Shown: in pieces, positions 8,844 through 17,565 of the stretch | Position numbering within the stretch: the stretch's first letter is position 1 | Layout: the number at the start of each line of letters is the position of its first letter | Origin: an uncultured Oscillospiraceae bacterium | GTDB lineage: Bacteria > Bacillota > Clostridia > Oscillospirales > Acutalibacteraceae | Assembly (NCBI GenBank): GCA_902492895.1 | Contig: CABUNG010000011.1 | Coordinates: 1-64,000, forward strand | DNA length: 64,000 nt | Direction of reading: 5' to 3' | Made by a program: the position numbers and the translations under genes | The notes under the pieces: generated by a model | The model's database searches: none | Seen by the model: the letters and a program-made list of their open reading frames with translations, nothing else | Told to the model about the DNA's origin: nothing

Positions 8844-9370
8844 AGGCAACGGGCATAGGTTTTGATCACGATTTCCTCTGCATCCAAGTCCATACGCGGC
8901 GTCACTTCTACGGTGACGGTGGAATCGTCACGGAGCAGAAATGCGTTGTGCAGGACTAGGGAGTTCTCTGGTGCGACGTTGGCGGTCAATTTTTGAGTAT
9001 CGAGTCCGTCGATCGGAGCCGCCTCGCTGCAGGCCGTCCCGTTCTGATAGGCCTTTACGTCAAATGCAAGGAGAAAGGCCGTTTCGCTTTCGCTGTGATT
9101 TGTCCATTCATAGGTGACGATTAAAACATCCTGTTTCGAGTGGTCCTTGGCCTTTTGAGCGGCCCCAATTCGGATGTGATACGGTCCGATATCGCCTTCG
9201 CCGATTTGGCGGGCCGGATCGGCAGCCGGTTCGCTGCTTAAAGCCGGTTCGGTGCCGGCTGTCGAAGCGTCCGCCGCGGGGGCGGAGGACGCCGTGTCCG
9301 TATCTCCGCAGGCCGTACAAACCAGACAAATCAGCAGACAGACCAGGAGCCATACTGTCCATTTACGCAA
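8819..9370 (-). CDS. small lipoprotein with DUF5067/DUF4352-like domain
   Basis: A 183-residue lipoprotein. The signal peptide ends in a Cys-rich lipobox region (CLVCTACGD, predicted lipidated Cys21), followed by a Ser/Ala/Thr linker. A beta-sandwich-like domain contains VLIVTYEWTNHSESETAF, which resembles the extracellular immunoglobulin-like DUF5067/DUF4352 families of unknown function. The start is taken as TTG at 9370, because GGAGAGGAT precedes it and the signal peptide then begins MRKWTVWLL; a frame extended to 9421 would overrun the predicted promoter. It is monocistronic. Confidence 0.7.
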   Translation of the reverse strand: MRKWTVWLLVCLLICLVCTACGDTDTASSAPAADASTAGTEPALSSEPAADPARQIGEGDIGPYHIRIGAAQKAKDHSKQDVLIVTYEWTNHSESETAFLLAFDVKAYQNGTACSEAAPIDGLDTQKLTANVAPENSLVLHNAFLLRDDSTVTVEVTPRMDLDAEEIVIKTYARCLNRVRSVL

Positions 9371-9392
9371 AATCCTCTCCTCCTTTATATAC

Positions 9393-9421
9393 ACTCTATC
9401 ACAGCTCGCCACCGGATTCAA
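9393..9421 (-). promoter_or_regulatory. promoter of the small lipoprotein gene
   Basis: On the minus strand TTGAAT (9416-9421), a 17-bp spacer and TAGAGT (9393-9398), about 22 bp upstream of the chosen TTG start. Confidence 0.55.
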
Positions 9422-9452
9422 TACGGAAAAATCGGCAGAAAAGGGAAGGGGA

Positions 9453-9485
9453 AAGGCCCCCTGTATCCATCATACAGGGGGCCTT
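9453..9485 (-). terminator. hairpin at the 3' end of the glycan locus
   Basis: A perfect 14-bp stem (9453-9466 with 9472-9485) has a 5-base loop directly after the stop of the last gene of the 23-kb locus. On the minus strand it is followed by a pyrimidine-rich stretch rather than a pure U run. Confidence 0.65.
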
Positions 9486-9490
9486 GCATT

Positions 9491-11401
9491 TTAGAATCGG
9501 ATGAGTCCTTTGGCGTTGGTCCAGTAGGAGAATTGGTTTTCCATCCGCTCCTTCTGTACCGATGTGACGCTGCCCATCTTGGCTTTGGCCGCCTGTACGG
9601 CGGCGTCGATGACCTTGACCCGCGAGGACGTATACACCTCGGAAGGCTCGGGCGGCACCCAGCAGATGGTGTTGGCGGACCGGCACATCTCGCTGCTGTC
9701 GGCCAGTGCCTTATAATAGGCGAACATCTCATTCGCGGCGTTGCCGAAGAGCTTCTGACAGGCATCCATCAGGATCTGTTCACCGGTGAGACTGGCATCC
9801 CACATGCCTTTCGAGGAGACGTACCAGAGCGGCCACCGCACGGCAAAGCTGGTGCGGTTTTCGTGGTATGTGGAGCTGGGACCCTGATCGTAATAGATGT
9901 AGGAGGCTCCGTTGTCTTTCCAGAGCTTCTGGTTGCGGGTCGCGACGTTGCCCTGAACCCACGGGATCTCGGCCCAGGCAGGTTTGTCGGCCGCAATGCA
10001 GTTCCATTCCCAGATCGACCGGTTGGCGACATTGGCTTTTTGAATATAGCTCTTAAAATTGTCCAGCCAGGACTGGGTATAGGTGTTGTGGGTGATGGCG
10101 TTGTAGCCGGTCGGGAGCTTGAGGTTCAAGTCGAGCGGCGCCATCATGCTCGTCTCGCGGCAGAACATCACGTCCACCATAGGATCGGCCTTGACGTTCT
10201 GGGGTGGGAAATAGATGGAGTGGTAGCTGAGAATGGTCAGCGTTTTGTTTGGATATTTCTTTTTCAGTTCCTTGGCCACATTGTTTGCGAAGGTCAGCAG
10301 CTCGTCGGTGTCGTTGCCGAGGCGGGTGCATTCGCTGCATTCGCACCAGTTCCGTTCCCAGCCGTCGTTGGCGCCGATAGCGTAGTTGGTCAGGTTGGGA
10401 TCGCTGTCGAACTTTTCGATGAGCTTTTTCGCGACTTCGGCGGCTAAATCCTTGTTGGAATAGCAGTACTGCCAGTAGGTATCCGATACGTTGTAGGGAT
10501 CCCGTTTGCCGCCGACCAGCGCGAACCATTCGGGATGTGTCGGATGATAGGTGTCGCGGGGGATGAGCACGGCGATGTTGTGGCCGACATTTTTCTTATC
10601 TCCGCCCATGTACCACCGCTCGGAAAATTTCTGGTAATTGATATAGACGTTGCTGATGCGGGCGGAAAACTGCGGGGTATGGTCGATATCCAGCTTGTCG
10701 AGGGCGACGGTTTTCATTTCCGGAACGACCTGCCACAGAGCCTGGGGTCCGTACCAGCCGCAGCCGAGCCGTTCGAGGAACATGTTAACGGCAAACTGGG
10801 TTCCCTTGTATTCCGCGTCGTCGTTGCCGATGAGAACCAGATTCTTGTCCTTGCGTTTGACGATGACGCGTTCTTTGTTCGGGTAGCCGGTCGGCTGCGA
10901 GATGCCCAGCTGTTTGGTCTGGGCGGTCGGGCCGACTAGGATCCGGTTGGCCTGGGGGATGGAGGCGTTGTCCGCCACAATATCCAACGTGGCCCCGGTG
11001 ATCTGCTTCAGCACGGCTTGGAGGTCTTCCGCCGCGTCCCGGACCTTGTTTGAGGCGGAAGACGGAATGACGATGCAGGCCTTGACGGCCCCGTCTTTTG
11101 TAATGATGAAATCGGTTTCGGTCGGATTGGTCACGACCGGAGAGGTGGCCTTTGTGGGGGGCTTGGTCGAGCCCGTGGGTTTAGAGCTGTTCCCGCTCGA
11201 ATCGGTCCCCACGTTTCCGGTCGGATCAGGTCCGGCGGGGTCGGTTCCGTTCGGTTCCGTTGCCGAGCCGTCGGACGAGGTGCCGAGGCTGCTGTCGATG
11301 AGGGAGGAATCGGATGCCGGATCCTCCTCGTGTTTGCAGCCCGCGGCGGACAGCAGCATTAAAGCAGCCAGCAGGCCGGCCCCGAGTTGTTTCATGTTCA
11401 C
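9491..11401 (-). CDS. DUF4838 glycosidase-like lipoprotein
   Basis: About 636 residues. Signal peptide with lipobox SAAGC, then a Ser/Gly/Thr/Pro-rich linker to about residue 85. Next comes an N-terminal domain like that preceding GH67/GH20 barrels (SSASNKVRDAAEDLQ, RILVGPTAQT). The DUF4838 core has FLERLGCGWYGP and the cysteine motif NDGWERNWCECSEC. Members are often encoded near glycoside hydrolases, but no activity is established here. The start is GTG at 11401, with AGGA 7 bases upstream; ATG at 11395 is possible. Last gene of the locus, 26 bp after the binding protein. A paralogue without signal peptide opens the locus at 30807-32486. Confidence 0.78.
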   Translation of the reverse strand: MNMKQLGAGLLAALMLLSAAGCKHEEDPASDSSLIDSSLGTSSDGSATEPNGTDPAGPDPTGNVGTDSSGNSSKPTGSTKPPTKATSPVVTNPTETDFIITKDGAVKACIVIPSSASNKVRDAAEDLQAVLKQITGATLDIVADNASIPQANRILVGPTAQTKQLGISQPTGYPNKERVIVKRKDKNLVLIGNDDAEYKGTQFAVNMFLERLGCGWYGPQALWQVVPEMKTVALDKLDIDHTPQFSARISNVYINYQKFSERWYMGGDKKNVGHNIAVLIPRDTYHPTHPEWFALVGGKRDPYNVSDTYWQYCYSNKDLAAEVAKKLIEKFDSDPNLTNYAIGANDGWERNWCECSECTRLGNDTDELLTFANNVAKELKKKYPNKTLTILSYHSIYFPPQNVKADPMVDVMFCRETSMMAPLDLNLKLPTGYNAITHNTYTQSWLDNFKSYIQKANVANRSIWEWNCIAADKPAWAEIPWVQGNVATRNQKLWKDNGASYIYYDQGPSSTYHENRTSFAVRWPLWYVSSKGMWDASLTGEQILMDACQKLFGNAANEMFAYYKALADSSEMCRSANTICWVPPEPSEVYTSSRVKVIDAAVQAAKAKMGSVTSVQKERMENQFSYWTNAKGLIRF

Positions 11402-11427
11402 GAATCGTTCCTGCCTTTCCTGATCGG

Positions 11428-12735
11428 TCAAGAGTCGGCGCCCTGGATCACGCCGTTGGCCTCGTCGACTTTCTGCTGATAGATGGGCGTATATTCTGCG
11501 ATAGCCTGGGGAATGCTCTGTCCCGCGGCGATGGCCTGACAGATTTCAAAGGCGCCGCCCACGGCCGAGTCATAGCTGTTGATGGGGTAGAGCTTCTTGG
11601 AGAGCTCCTCGTAGAGCTGGATATGCTCCTTAGGGAAATTGGCGTAATTTTTCGCGTTGTCCTCCGCCTCGCCGTTGATCAGCATATCGATCAGCACACC
11701 GGCATGATAGGGGGTGTCGCAGCCGTTGCCCATGGCGTAGCCGAACGCCGTCATGGGGGTCAGGCCGTCCGGATTGTTGGGACCGGTTGCCATGGGAACC
11801 ATGCCGTATTCAAAATCGCACAGCCCGTACTCCTTGGCTTCTAGGATGTTCTGTTCCACCCATTTGAAATCCGCCAGCATGGCGGCGGTGCCGTTGTAGA
11901 AAGCGGACCAGGGGGAGCTTTCCCAGCCTTCCCACTGGTTGGTATACCAGGCGTCCTGTATCACTTCCAGGGACTTCTGCAGGTTGGGATCGGTGATGTT
12001 CAGGGTGTATTTGTAGTCCTTGTCCAGTTTGACCATGGAGGTGGCGTTCGCCCCGAAGAAGATGTAGGGGTAATTGCAGGCGAGGCCCCAGCGCTTGCCG
12101 GAATTGTTGTTGTAGGTCAGCTGTTTGGCAATGCGGGCCATACTGTCAAAGTTCCAGTTTCCGGCCTTGTAGAGATCCTCCGGGCTTTCCAGCCCTTCGC
12201 TCTCAAAAATGTCTTTGTTGTAGAAGAGCACGCAGGGATCGGGTTCGGTCACGGCAACGTAATAGTTGCCGTTGTAGCAGAAGACGGTGTCCATGGTTTC
12301 TTTGTGCAGGTTCGGGTTGTTCATGTCGATGTAATCCTGCAGGGGCTGATTGATGCCGCGCAGCGCGTATAGGGGGTTGTTGTTGGCGCTGTCCTGGAAC
12401 ACGTCGATGGGTTCGCCGCTGCTGGCACTGGTGCGCAGCTTGACCATCCAGTTGTCGATGGAGGCGGTGATGAGTTCCAGCTCGATGTCGGGATAGGTTT
12501 CTTTAAAGGCCTTGAGGACCTGATTTTCGAACTTGGAGTCGTCCTGATAATCAAAGGCCGGAAGCATAAAGGTGAGTTTCTTTCCCTTTTCAGCCGCCAG
12601 CCCGGCGGCTTTGTCCTGGCCGGCCGGCGCGCCGCTCGAGGAAGATCCTCCTCCATCGCCGCAGGCTGCGGCCGAGATCGTCAGCAGGGCCGTAAACGCG
12701 ATGGCTGCCGACCGGATGACAGACGCTTTTCTCAT
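11428..12735 (-). CDS. sugar ABC transporter substrate-binding lipoprotein (importer 1)
   Basis: A 435-residue family-1 extracellular solute-binding protein. The signal peptide leads to a lipobox-like ISAAAC followed by a Gly/Ser tract. The mature protein shows the usual features: FENQVLKAFKETYPDIELELI near the N-terminus, LFYNKDIFESEGLESPEDLY, and MTAFGYAMGNGC in the distal lobe. The ATG at 12735 has AAAGGA 9 bases upstream. It lies between a MalG-type permease gene and the DUF4838 lipoprotein gene. It probably captures an oligosaccharide for permeases 16651-17565 and 12785-13816; the substrate is unknown. Confidence 0.88.
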   Translation of the reverse strand: MRKASVIRSAAIAFTALLTISAAACGDGGGSSSSGAPAGQDKAAGLAAEKGKKLTFMLPAFDYQDDSKFENQVLKAFKETYPDIELELITASIDNWMVKLRTSASSGEPIDVFQDSANNNPLYALRGINQPLQDYIDMNNPNLHKETMDTVFCYNGNYYVAVTEPDPCVLFYNKDIFESEGLESPEDLYKAGNWNFDSMARIAKQLTYNNNSGKRWGLACNYPYIFFGANATSMVKLDKDYKYTLNITDPNLQKSLEVIQDAWYTNQWEGWESSPWSAFYNGTAAMLADFKWVEQNILEAKEYGLCDFEYGMVPMATGPNNPDGLTPMTAFGYAMGNGCDTPYHAGVLIDMLINGEAEDNAKNYANFPKEHIQLYEELSKKLYPINSYDSAVGGAFEICQAIAAGQSIPQAIAEYTPIYQQKVDEANGVIQGADS

Positions 12736-12784
12736 AGTGTTTGATCCTTTCCTGCCAAACTGGCAAATCATACGGGGAAGACGG

Positions 12785-13816
12785 TCAGCCGACTATGCCG
12801 CTGCGTTCCACGCCTTCGGTAAAATACCGCTGCAGAACGACATACATCAGCACGAGGGGGAGCAGAGTCAGCAGACAGCCGCAGGCGAGGACGGGCTCTT
12901 TCATCAGCCCCAGCTCCTGTCCTGTCATGCCGCCCATGCCCTGCAGTCCCTGGCTGTAGGTGCCGAGCAGCTTGCTCATATTGGTGAGGCTCACGGACAG
13001 GGGGAAATCCGCGCGGAAGAAAATGGCGGAGAGATAATAATCGTTGTAATACCACACGATGGAGAACACGAGCACCGTCGCGATCAGGGGCAGGGTGTTC
13101 GGAATCATGACCCGCAGAAAGGTTCCGAAGGATCCGCAGCCGTCGATCATGGCCGCTTCCTCCAGCTCCGTCGGCATGTTGCGGAAAAACTGGCGGATAA
13201 TGAAGATGCAGAGTCCCGACCGGATACCCATGCCGAAGAGAGCGAGAACATAAAACACCGCCGGTTTGTCGATGAGATTGACGGTCGCGGGCTGACCGGT
13301 GATGAGGCCGATCAGGGATCCGATTCCGAAAAAGTTGAAGTTTTTCATATTGACGAACAGGGGGATGATATAAGACTGTACCGGGACAATGATGGTGAAG
13401 ATCAGAATCCCGAAGAAAAGGTTGCGCCCCGGAAAGCGGAACCGCGCGAATCCGTAGCCGGCCAGCAGAACCGTCACGAGCTGCAGGATCACGCTGGGCA
13501 CAAGTATGGCCGCGGTTTTCAGCAGGGCCTTGGGATATTCCAGAATACGGACGGCGACGTTCATCGCTTGCAGGCTGAACTGCTGCGGAATCCAGACCAC
13601 CGATGGATTGTAGATATCCTCTATGGATTTGAACCCCGACGACAGGATGAACAGCATCGGGTAGATCATGACAAAACACAGCCCGATCAACAGGACGGCT
13701 TTGCCGAGGCCCCGTGTCAGCCGTCCGGCCAGGCGGAGGGTGCGTGTCCGGTGAGCCGATGCCGTTTGGAGGGGGCTGCGGTTTTGATGCGCTGATGAAT
13801 GGATCATGGCGTTCAT
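12785..13816 (-). CDS. carbohydrate ABC transporter permease, MalG type (importer 1)
   Basis: A 343-residue inner-membrane permease with an unusually long polar N-terminus (about 38 residues), then six predicted membrane segments. The EAA loop that docks the ATPase is seen as EEAAMIDGCGSFGTFLRVMIP around residue 230. An insertion between segments near residues 160-190 (GSLIGLITGQPATVNLIDKP) is longer than usual for this family. The ATG at 13816 is the first of two close options (MNAMIHSS), and the N-terminal tail makes the exact start uncertain. The locus encodes no ATPase, so a shared MsmX-like ATPase elsewhere is inferred. Confidence 0.85.
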   Translation of the reverse strand: MNAMIHSSAHQNRSPLQTASAHRTRTLRLAGRLTRGLGKAVLLIGLCFVMIYPMLFILSSGFKSIEDIYNPSVVWIPQQFSLQAMNVAVRILEYPKALLKTAAILVPSVILQLVTVLLAGYGFARFRFPGRNLFFGILIFTIIVPVQSYIIPLFVNMKNFNFFGIGSLIGLITGQPATVNLIDKPAVFYVLALFGMGIRSGLCIFIIRQFFRNMPTELEEAAMIDGCGSFGTFLRVMIPNTLPLIATVLVFSIVWYYNDYYLSAIFFRADFPLSVSLTNMSKLLGTYSQGLQGMGGMTGQELGLMKEPVLACGCLLTLLPLVLMYVVLQRYFTEGVERSGIVG

Positions 13817-13848
13817 CCCTTTGCAGTTTCATGTGGTAGGGTCCGCCC

Positions 13849-13885
13849 CCGGCGGGGCCGCCCCTCTGAAAGACGGCCCCGCCGG
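13849..13885 (-). other. very stable intercistronic hairpin
   Basis: CCGGCGGGGCCG (13849-13860) pairs perfectly with 13874-13885 around a 13-base loop, in the 88-bp gap between the anchored surface-protein gene and the downstream permease gene. No U-tract follows, so it looks more like an mRNA-stabilising or processing element than a terminator (inference). Confidence 0.5.
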
Positions 13886-13904
13886 ACAGCGGTGATGGGG
13901 AGGT

Positions 13905-15461
13905 TTAGCTGTGTTTTTTGCGGTAGGTCACGAGGGCAGCCGCCGCGGCCATCACACCGATGCCCAGAACCGCCATCGGGAATGCCGCACCGGTGGGAGG
14001 CGTCTCAGGAGTAGAGGCGGTCGAATCGGTGGAGGCGTCGGAAGAGCTGTCCGACACCGTGCTGCCCGTAGAGCTGTCGGAGGAGGTCGGCGGGGCGACA
14101 TAAGGGGTATAGGTTTCATCAAAAGTCCGAATCTTGTAATCGTCCGGCGTATGGGGGGTCAGGGTGTCCGCGACGGCATAGCGATAGTCGATGCGGGTCG
14201 CGTTGCTCACGCCTACATAGTCGTTGGACCACAGGTATACGCCCTCGGCCGCGGGGCTGACGCCCGGCTTGTAGGACTGGCCGCCGACAAGGCTGGTGTC
14301 GCCTGCGAAGCTATAAACCACATTGCCGTCTTTGTCCAGAACCTCAAAATCCGCGAGGGAATATTGGCCGGTGGCGCCCCAGGAGCACCAGAATTGGGCA
14401 TACCAGCCGCTCTTGCCGGCCCCGGCCACCTCGTCATAGGTGAAGGTGAAGGGGGTGCCGTCGCCCTGCAGGAAGGGCACCCAGCCGTCCGTGTTGCCGG
14501 TCAGGCCGTGGTACCGTCCGAAGGGCGTACCCATCAGAAAAGCGGGATTTTGGCTGCGTGAAATGGCGTTGGCGTCGAGCTGGGAGGTGTTTGTGGCAAA
14601 GTTCTCGACCTTGACCATACCCCGCAGAGTGTAGGGGCTCTTCTCAGCCGTGAAAGCGGTGTTGGCGGGATTGCTGACATTCAGGTGCAGATAGCCGAAA
14701 CTTTCGGGGTACGCCGAAGTTTCCCCTTCCACGTTGGCCGGGATATCCATGGTCAGCACGTAATTGGGAACGTAGGTGCTTTCGCCCGCGGTCGCAACCC
14801 GGATGGAGGCGTTGCCGCCGCTGATGACCGGCGACCACAGGAAGCTCGGTTCGCTGCTCTGCTTCCGGGAGAAATCGGTGATGCCGGAGAAGCAGGGATC
14901 GTTCGCCAGGGAATAGACGATGTTGTCATCCTTGTCCGCGATGACCAGGTCGGCGATGCTGAAATCACCCTTGGCGTTGCTCATGGTGAAGTCCAGGGTG
15001 AAGTCGCAGTAGACGTCGTCGTCCTGAGCGGCGTCAATCGCGTCGATCACGAAATGGGGACCCGCCTCGGTCACCATGTCCACATAGCCGTCGGTGTCCG
15101 CGGTCCAGGTGCGGAGATTCTCGGTTTTCGCCTGTTTGTCGTCGCTTCCGGCTGTAAAGTAGCCATACTTGACGGACAGGGAAATACCCGCATCTTTGGA
15201 GGAATCGATGGCTTCAAAGTTATCGATATTCATCTTCGCCCAGACATGGTACGGGCCGTTCGGTGCCTCCAGCGCGCCGATCTGGCTCGGGATGACGGCC
15301 ATCCGCAGGGCAGCCGTGGCGGCCGATTCGTTGGAGATGGTGAGGGAACGGTTGGGGGTGTACGCGGCGGTTTCCGCCCCTGCGCCAAGGGAGGCAAAAC
15401 TCCCTAAAACGAGCGCGGAAGCGAGAATGGCCAAGGTCTGTTTCACGCGATGCAGTTTCAT
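13905..15461 (-). CDS. secreted, C-terminally anchored protein with two copies of an unrecognised domain
   Basis: A 518-residue surface protein not assigned to a known family. A signal peptide (cleavage near GAGAETAAY) is followed by two related modules of about 115 residues (about 69-185 and 270-385). Each opens with GPYHVWAKMNIDNF or SPYTLRGMVKVENF and closes with SIADLVIADKDDNIVYS or SLADFEVLDKDGNVVYS. A Ser/Thr/Asp-rich spacer, PPTGAAFP, a hydrophobic stretch and the tail YRKKHS end the protein. This resembles a sortase signal of the xPxTG kind, or a plain membrane anchor. The next protein upstream carries a third copy. Position between permease genes suggests glycan binding at the cell surface (inference). 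ATG with AAGGAG 8 bases upstream. Confidence 0.7.
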   Translation of the reverse strand: MKLHRVKQTLAILASALVLGSFASLGAGAETAAYTPNRSLTISNESAATAALRMAVIPSQIGALEAPNGPYHVWAKMNIDNFEAIDSSKDAGISLSVKYGYFTAGSDDKQAKTENLRTWTADTDGYVDMVTEAGPHFVIDAIDAAQDDDVYCDFTLDFTMSNAKGDFSIADLVIADKDDNIVYSLANDPCFSGITDFSRKQSSEPSFLWSPVISGGNASIRVATAGESTYVPNYVLTMDIPANVEGETSAYPESFGYLHLNVSNPANTAFTAEKSPYTLRGMVKVENFATNTSQLDANAISRSQNPAFLMGTPFGRYHGLTGNTDGWVPFLQGDGTPFTFTYDEVAGAGKSGWYAQFWCSWGATGQYSLADFEVLDKDGNVVYSFAGDTSLVGGQSYKPGVSPAAEGVYLWSNDYVGVSNATRIDYRYAVADTLTPHTPDDYKIRTFDETYTPYVAPPTSSDSSTGSTVSDSSSDASTDSTASTPETPPTGAAFPMAVLGIGVMAAAAALVTYRKKHS

Positions 15462-15541
15462 TCCTGACACTCCTTTTTATGTTTTACAAACAGTCCTGTT
15501 TGCAGGGTACAAGGAAAGAATGCCGGTTTGTCTGAAGGGAC

Positions 15542-16576
15542 TTAGTCGTCCTTGGGTCCTTCCGTCTCGTCTGTCTTGTGCTGCCACGGCAGTTTTTTGG
15601 TGGCGTACAGGACACCGAAGACTGCGCCGGCGGCAACGACGATGCCGCCGATGACGATACCGACAATGGCGCCCACTCCCAGGCCGCCCTTTTTGGTTGT
15701 GTCGGGATTCGAGGAGACAGGGGTGCCGTCGGCGGGTTTCGTGGTGTTTTCAGAAGATTCTTCAGCCGAGGTCATGTCGGTCGAGGATTCGCTGGTGGTA
15801 TCACTGGACTCGCTCGGGTCGGTCGGATCGGTGGGCGCCGTGGGCTCCGGATAGGTGGGATCGGTCTTGCCGGGGATAGGATCCGTCTGGTTCTGAGAAA
15901 CAGGCGGATTGGTGACAATCGGATCGGTTACGGCGGGGTCGCTGCCGCTGCCGCTTTCGCTGATGATGTAGTCGGCGCTGCCGTTGCCGAAGGTCTCGGC
16001 GTAAATGGTGTTGGTTTCGAGATCGCGGATGTCGTTGCCGACGGCGATTTTCGAATCCTCATCCCAGGAGTAGACGACCTCGCCGGCCGCGTTGAGGATG
16101 CGGAAATTGCGGTAGTGGATGACCGATTTTGCAAAATAGGAGCCGAACTGCAGCAGACCGAAATCCTCGAAAGCGCCGCTGATCTGCACCTTGTTGATAT
16201 TGTCGAAGGTGATGTATCCGCCCTTGTCGGTTTTCATCTCGGTCCAGCCGTTGGTCTTTCTCTTCCAGGTGTTCAGCCAAACGGTCATCTGAGAGGAATC
16301 CCGGCCGTCGACGATGTTGACGAAGATGTTGGCGTCCGATTTCGTCGCGGTGTAGCTGTCGATTTTGATTTCACAGCGCACGGTAAAGGGGCCGCCGGTT
16401 TTGAAAAGGCTGGAATACAGGGGAACCCGGATAAAGGGGTTGTCGTCGCTGTTGGTGGTGAGGGTGATCTCCTTGGTCGTGGCCGCAAAAGCGGTAAAAC
16501 TGCCGATGCTGCCGAGCATGACGCACAGAACCAGGAAAAGAACAGCCAATTTTCGGATGCGTTTTTTCAGTGCCAT
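15542..16576 (-). CDS. secreted, C-terminally membrane-anchored protein with one copy of the same domain
   Basis: A 344-residue protein of unrecognised family. Signal peptide (cleavage near FAATTKE), then a module (about 62-177) opening with GPFTVRCEIKIDSY and ending HYRNFRILNAAGEVVYS, matching the modules of the neighbouring 518-residue protein. A long Pro/Thr/Ser/Asp linker (about 205-290), a Gly/Val-rich membrane segment (about 297-321) and a charged cytoplasmic tail follow. There is no LPxTG-like signal, so anchoring is by the membrane helix. The ATG has AAGGAAGGA upstream. Probably a cell-surface partner of the ABC importer encoded around it (inference). Confidence 0.68.
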   Translation of the reverse strand: MALKKRIRKLAVLFLVLCVMLGSIGSFTAFAATTKEITLTTNSDDNPFIRVPLYSSLFKTGGPFTVRCEIKIDSYTATKSDANIFVNIVDGRDSSQMTVWLNTWKRKTNGWTEMKTDKGGYITFDNINKVQISGAFEDFGLLQFGSYFAKSVIHYRNFRILNAAGEVVYSWDEDSKIAVGNDIRDLETNTIYAETFGNGSADYIISESGSGSDPAVTDPIVTNPPVSQNQTDPIPGKTDPTYPEPTAPTDPTDPSESSDTTSESSTDMTSAEESSENTTKPADGTPVSSNPDTTKKGGLGVGAIVGIVIGGIVVAAGAVFGVLYATKKLPWQHKTDETEGPKDD

Positions 16577-16650
16577 GGTATCAGATCCTTCCTTCTAAAA
16601 ATGAAGTGTATATGGATGCAAACCGTTTGCGGCCGACGGTTTGGAACCGC

Positions 16651-17565
16651 TTAATCGACGACATACTGGATGCGGCGCCCGACGATCAGATTGACGAGCC
16701 CCACAAGCACCAGCACGATGAGGAAATACACGATGCCCAGCGTCGCACTGTATTCATACTGCCCGAGTGAAAAATAATCGCTGATCATCCGCATGATCCG
16801 GTTGCCGTAATCGGTGAAGGAATCGACGATGGAATAGATCAAAACGACCAGGATGGTGGGGGAGATCATGGGGAAGGTGATTTTCCAGAGCTTTTCCCAG
16901 GCCGACGCCCCCTCGATGTCTGCGGCTTCGTAGGAGCTCGCGGAGATGTGGTTGACGGCCGCGAGAAGCAGGATGATCTGCACTCCCGATTTCCAGATGA
17001 TGTCGAAGAAGCCTCCGATGACCTTTTCCACCAGATTCGTCAGGCTCTCCGGAACGTGCAGCTGCTCGATGAAATAGGAGAAGGAGGGGGCGGCGAACAT
17101 ATATGCCTCCTGTTCTCCCGAAACAGCCGCCGTCATGAGAACCTGCTCCTTGAGAATGGTGATGACCACGCCCGACGCGATGATGACCGGAAAGAAGAAG
17201 ATCGCGCGCACCAGAGTGCGGCCTTTGAACTTATCCCGAAGCAGCATGGCGCATAAGAGGCTGAAGGTCATGATGACCGGAACCTGATAGAGAACGTTCA
17301 GAAGGGAGGAGGTGAGATTCGTGATGAAATTCGGGTCCTGCGTGAACAGATAGAGGAAATTTTGAAAACCGACTGGTTTAAAGGTATCGACGCCCGAGAT
17401 GAGATCCACCTTGGAAAAGGCGTAGACGGCCGACTGCACCATAGGAATGAGGAAAAACGCGACCGCGCCGATTGCCCAGGGCAGGATGAAGAGAAAGCCG
17501 TGGAGGGCCCGACGGCGCTGCATCCGGGTGCTGTAATGCGAGGTCCATGCCGGTTTGTTTTTCAT
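16651..17565 (-). CDS. sugar ABC transporter permease, MalF type (importer 1)
   Basis: A 304-residue inner-membrane permease with six predicted helices (first: FLFILPWAIGAVAFFLIPMV). The EAA loop is YEAADIEGASAWEKLWKITFP near residue 210. A hydrophilic insertion at about 130-175 (AAVSGEQEAYMFAAPSFS) lies between helices 3 and 4. Its start overlaps the stop of the DUF5696 gene by 4 bp (ATGA), so the two are translationally coupled. It most likely pairs with the MalG-type permease 12785-13816, from which it is separated by the two anchored surface-protein genes. Confidence 0.86.
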   Translation of the reverse strand: MKNKPAWTSHYSTRMQRRRALHGFLFILPWAIGAVAFFLIPMVQSAVYAFSKVDLISGVDTFKPVGFQNFLYLFTQDPNFITNLTSSLLNVLYQVPVIMTFSLLCAMLLRDKFKGRTLVRAIFFFPVIIASGVVITILKEQVLMTAAVSGEQEAYMFAAPSFSYFIEQLHVPESLTNLVEKVIGGFFDIIWKSGVQIILLLAAVNHISASSYEAADIEGASAWEKLWKITFPMISPTILVVLIYSIVDSFTDYGNRIMRMISDYFSLGQYEYSATLGIVYFLIVLVLVGLVNLIVGRRIQYVVD

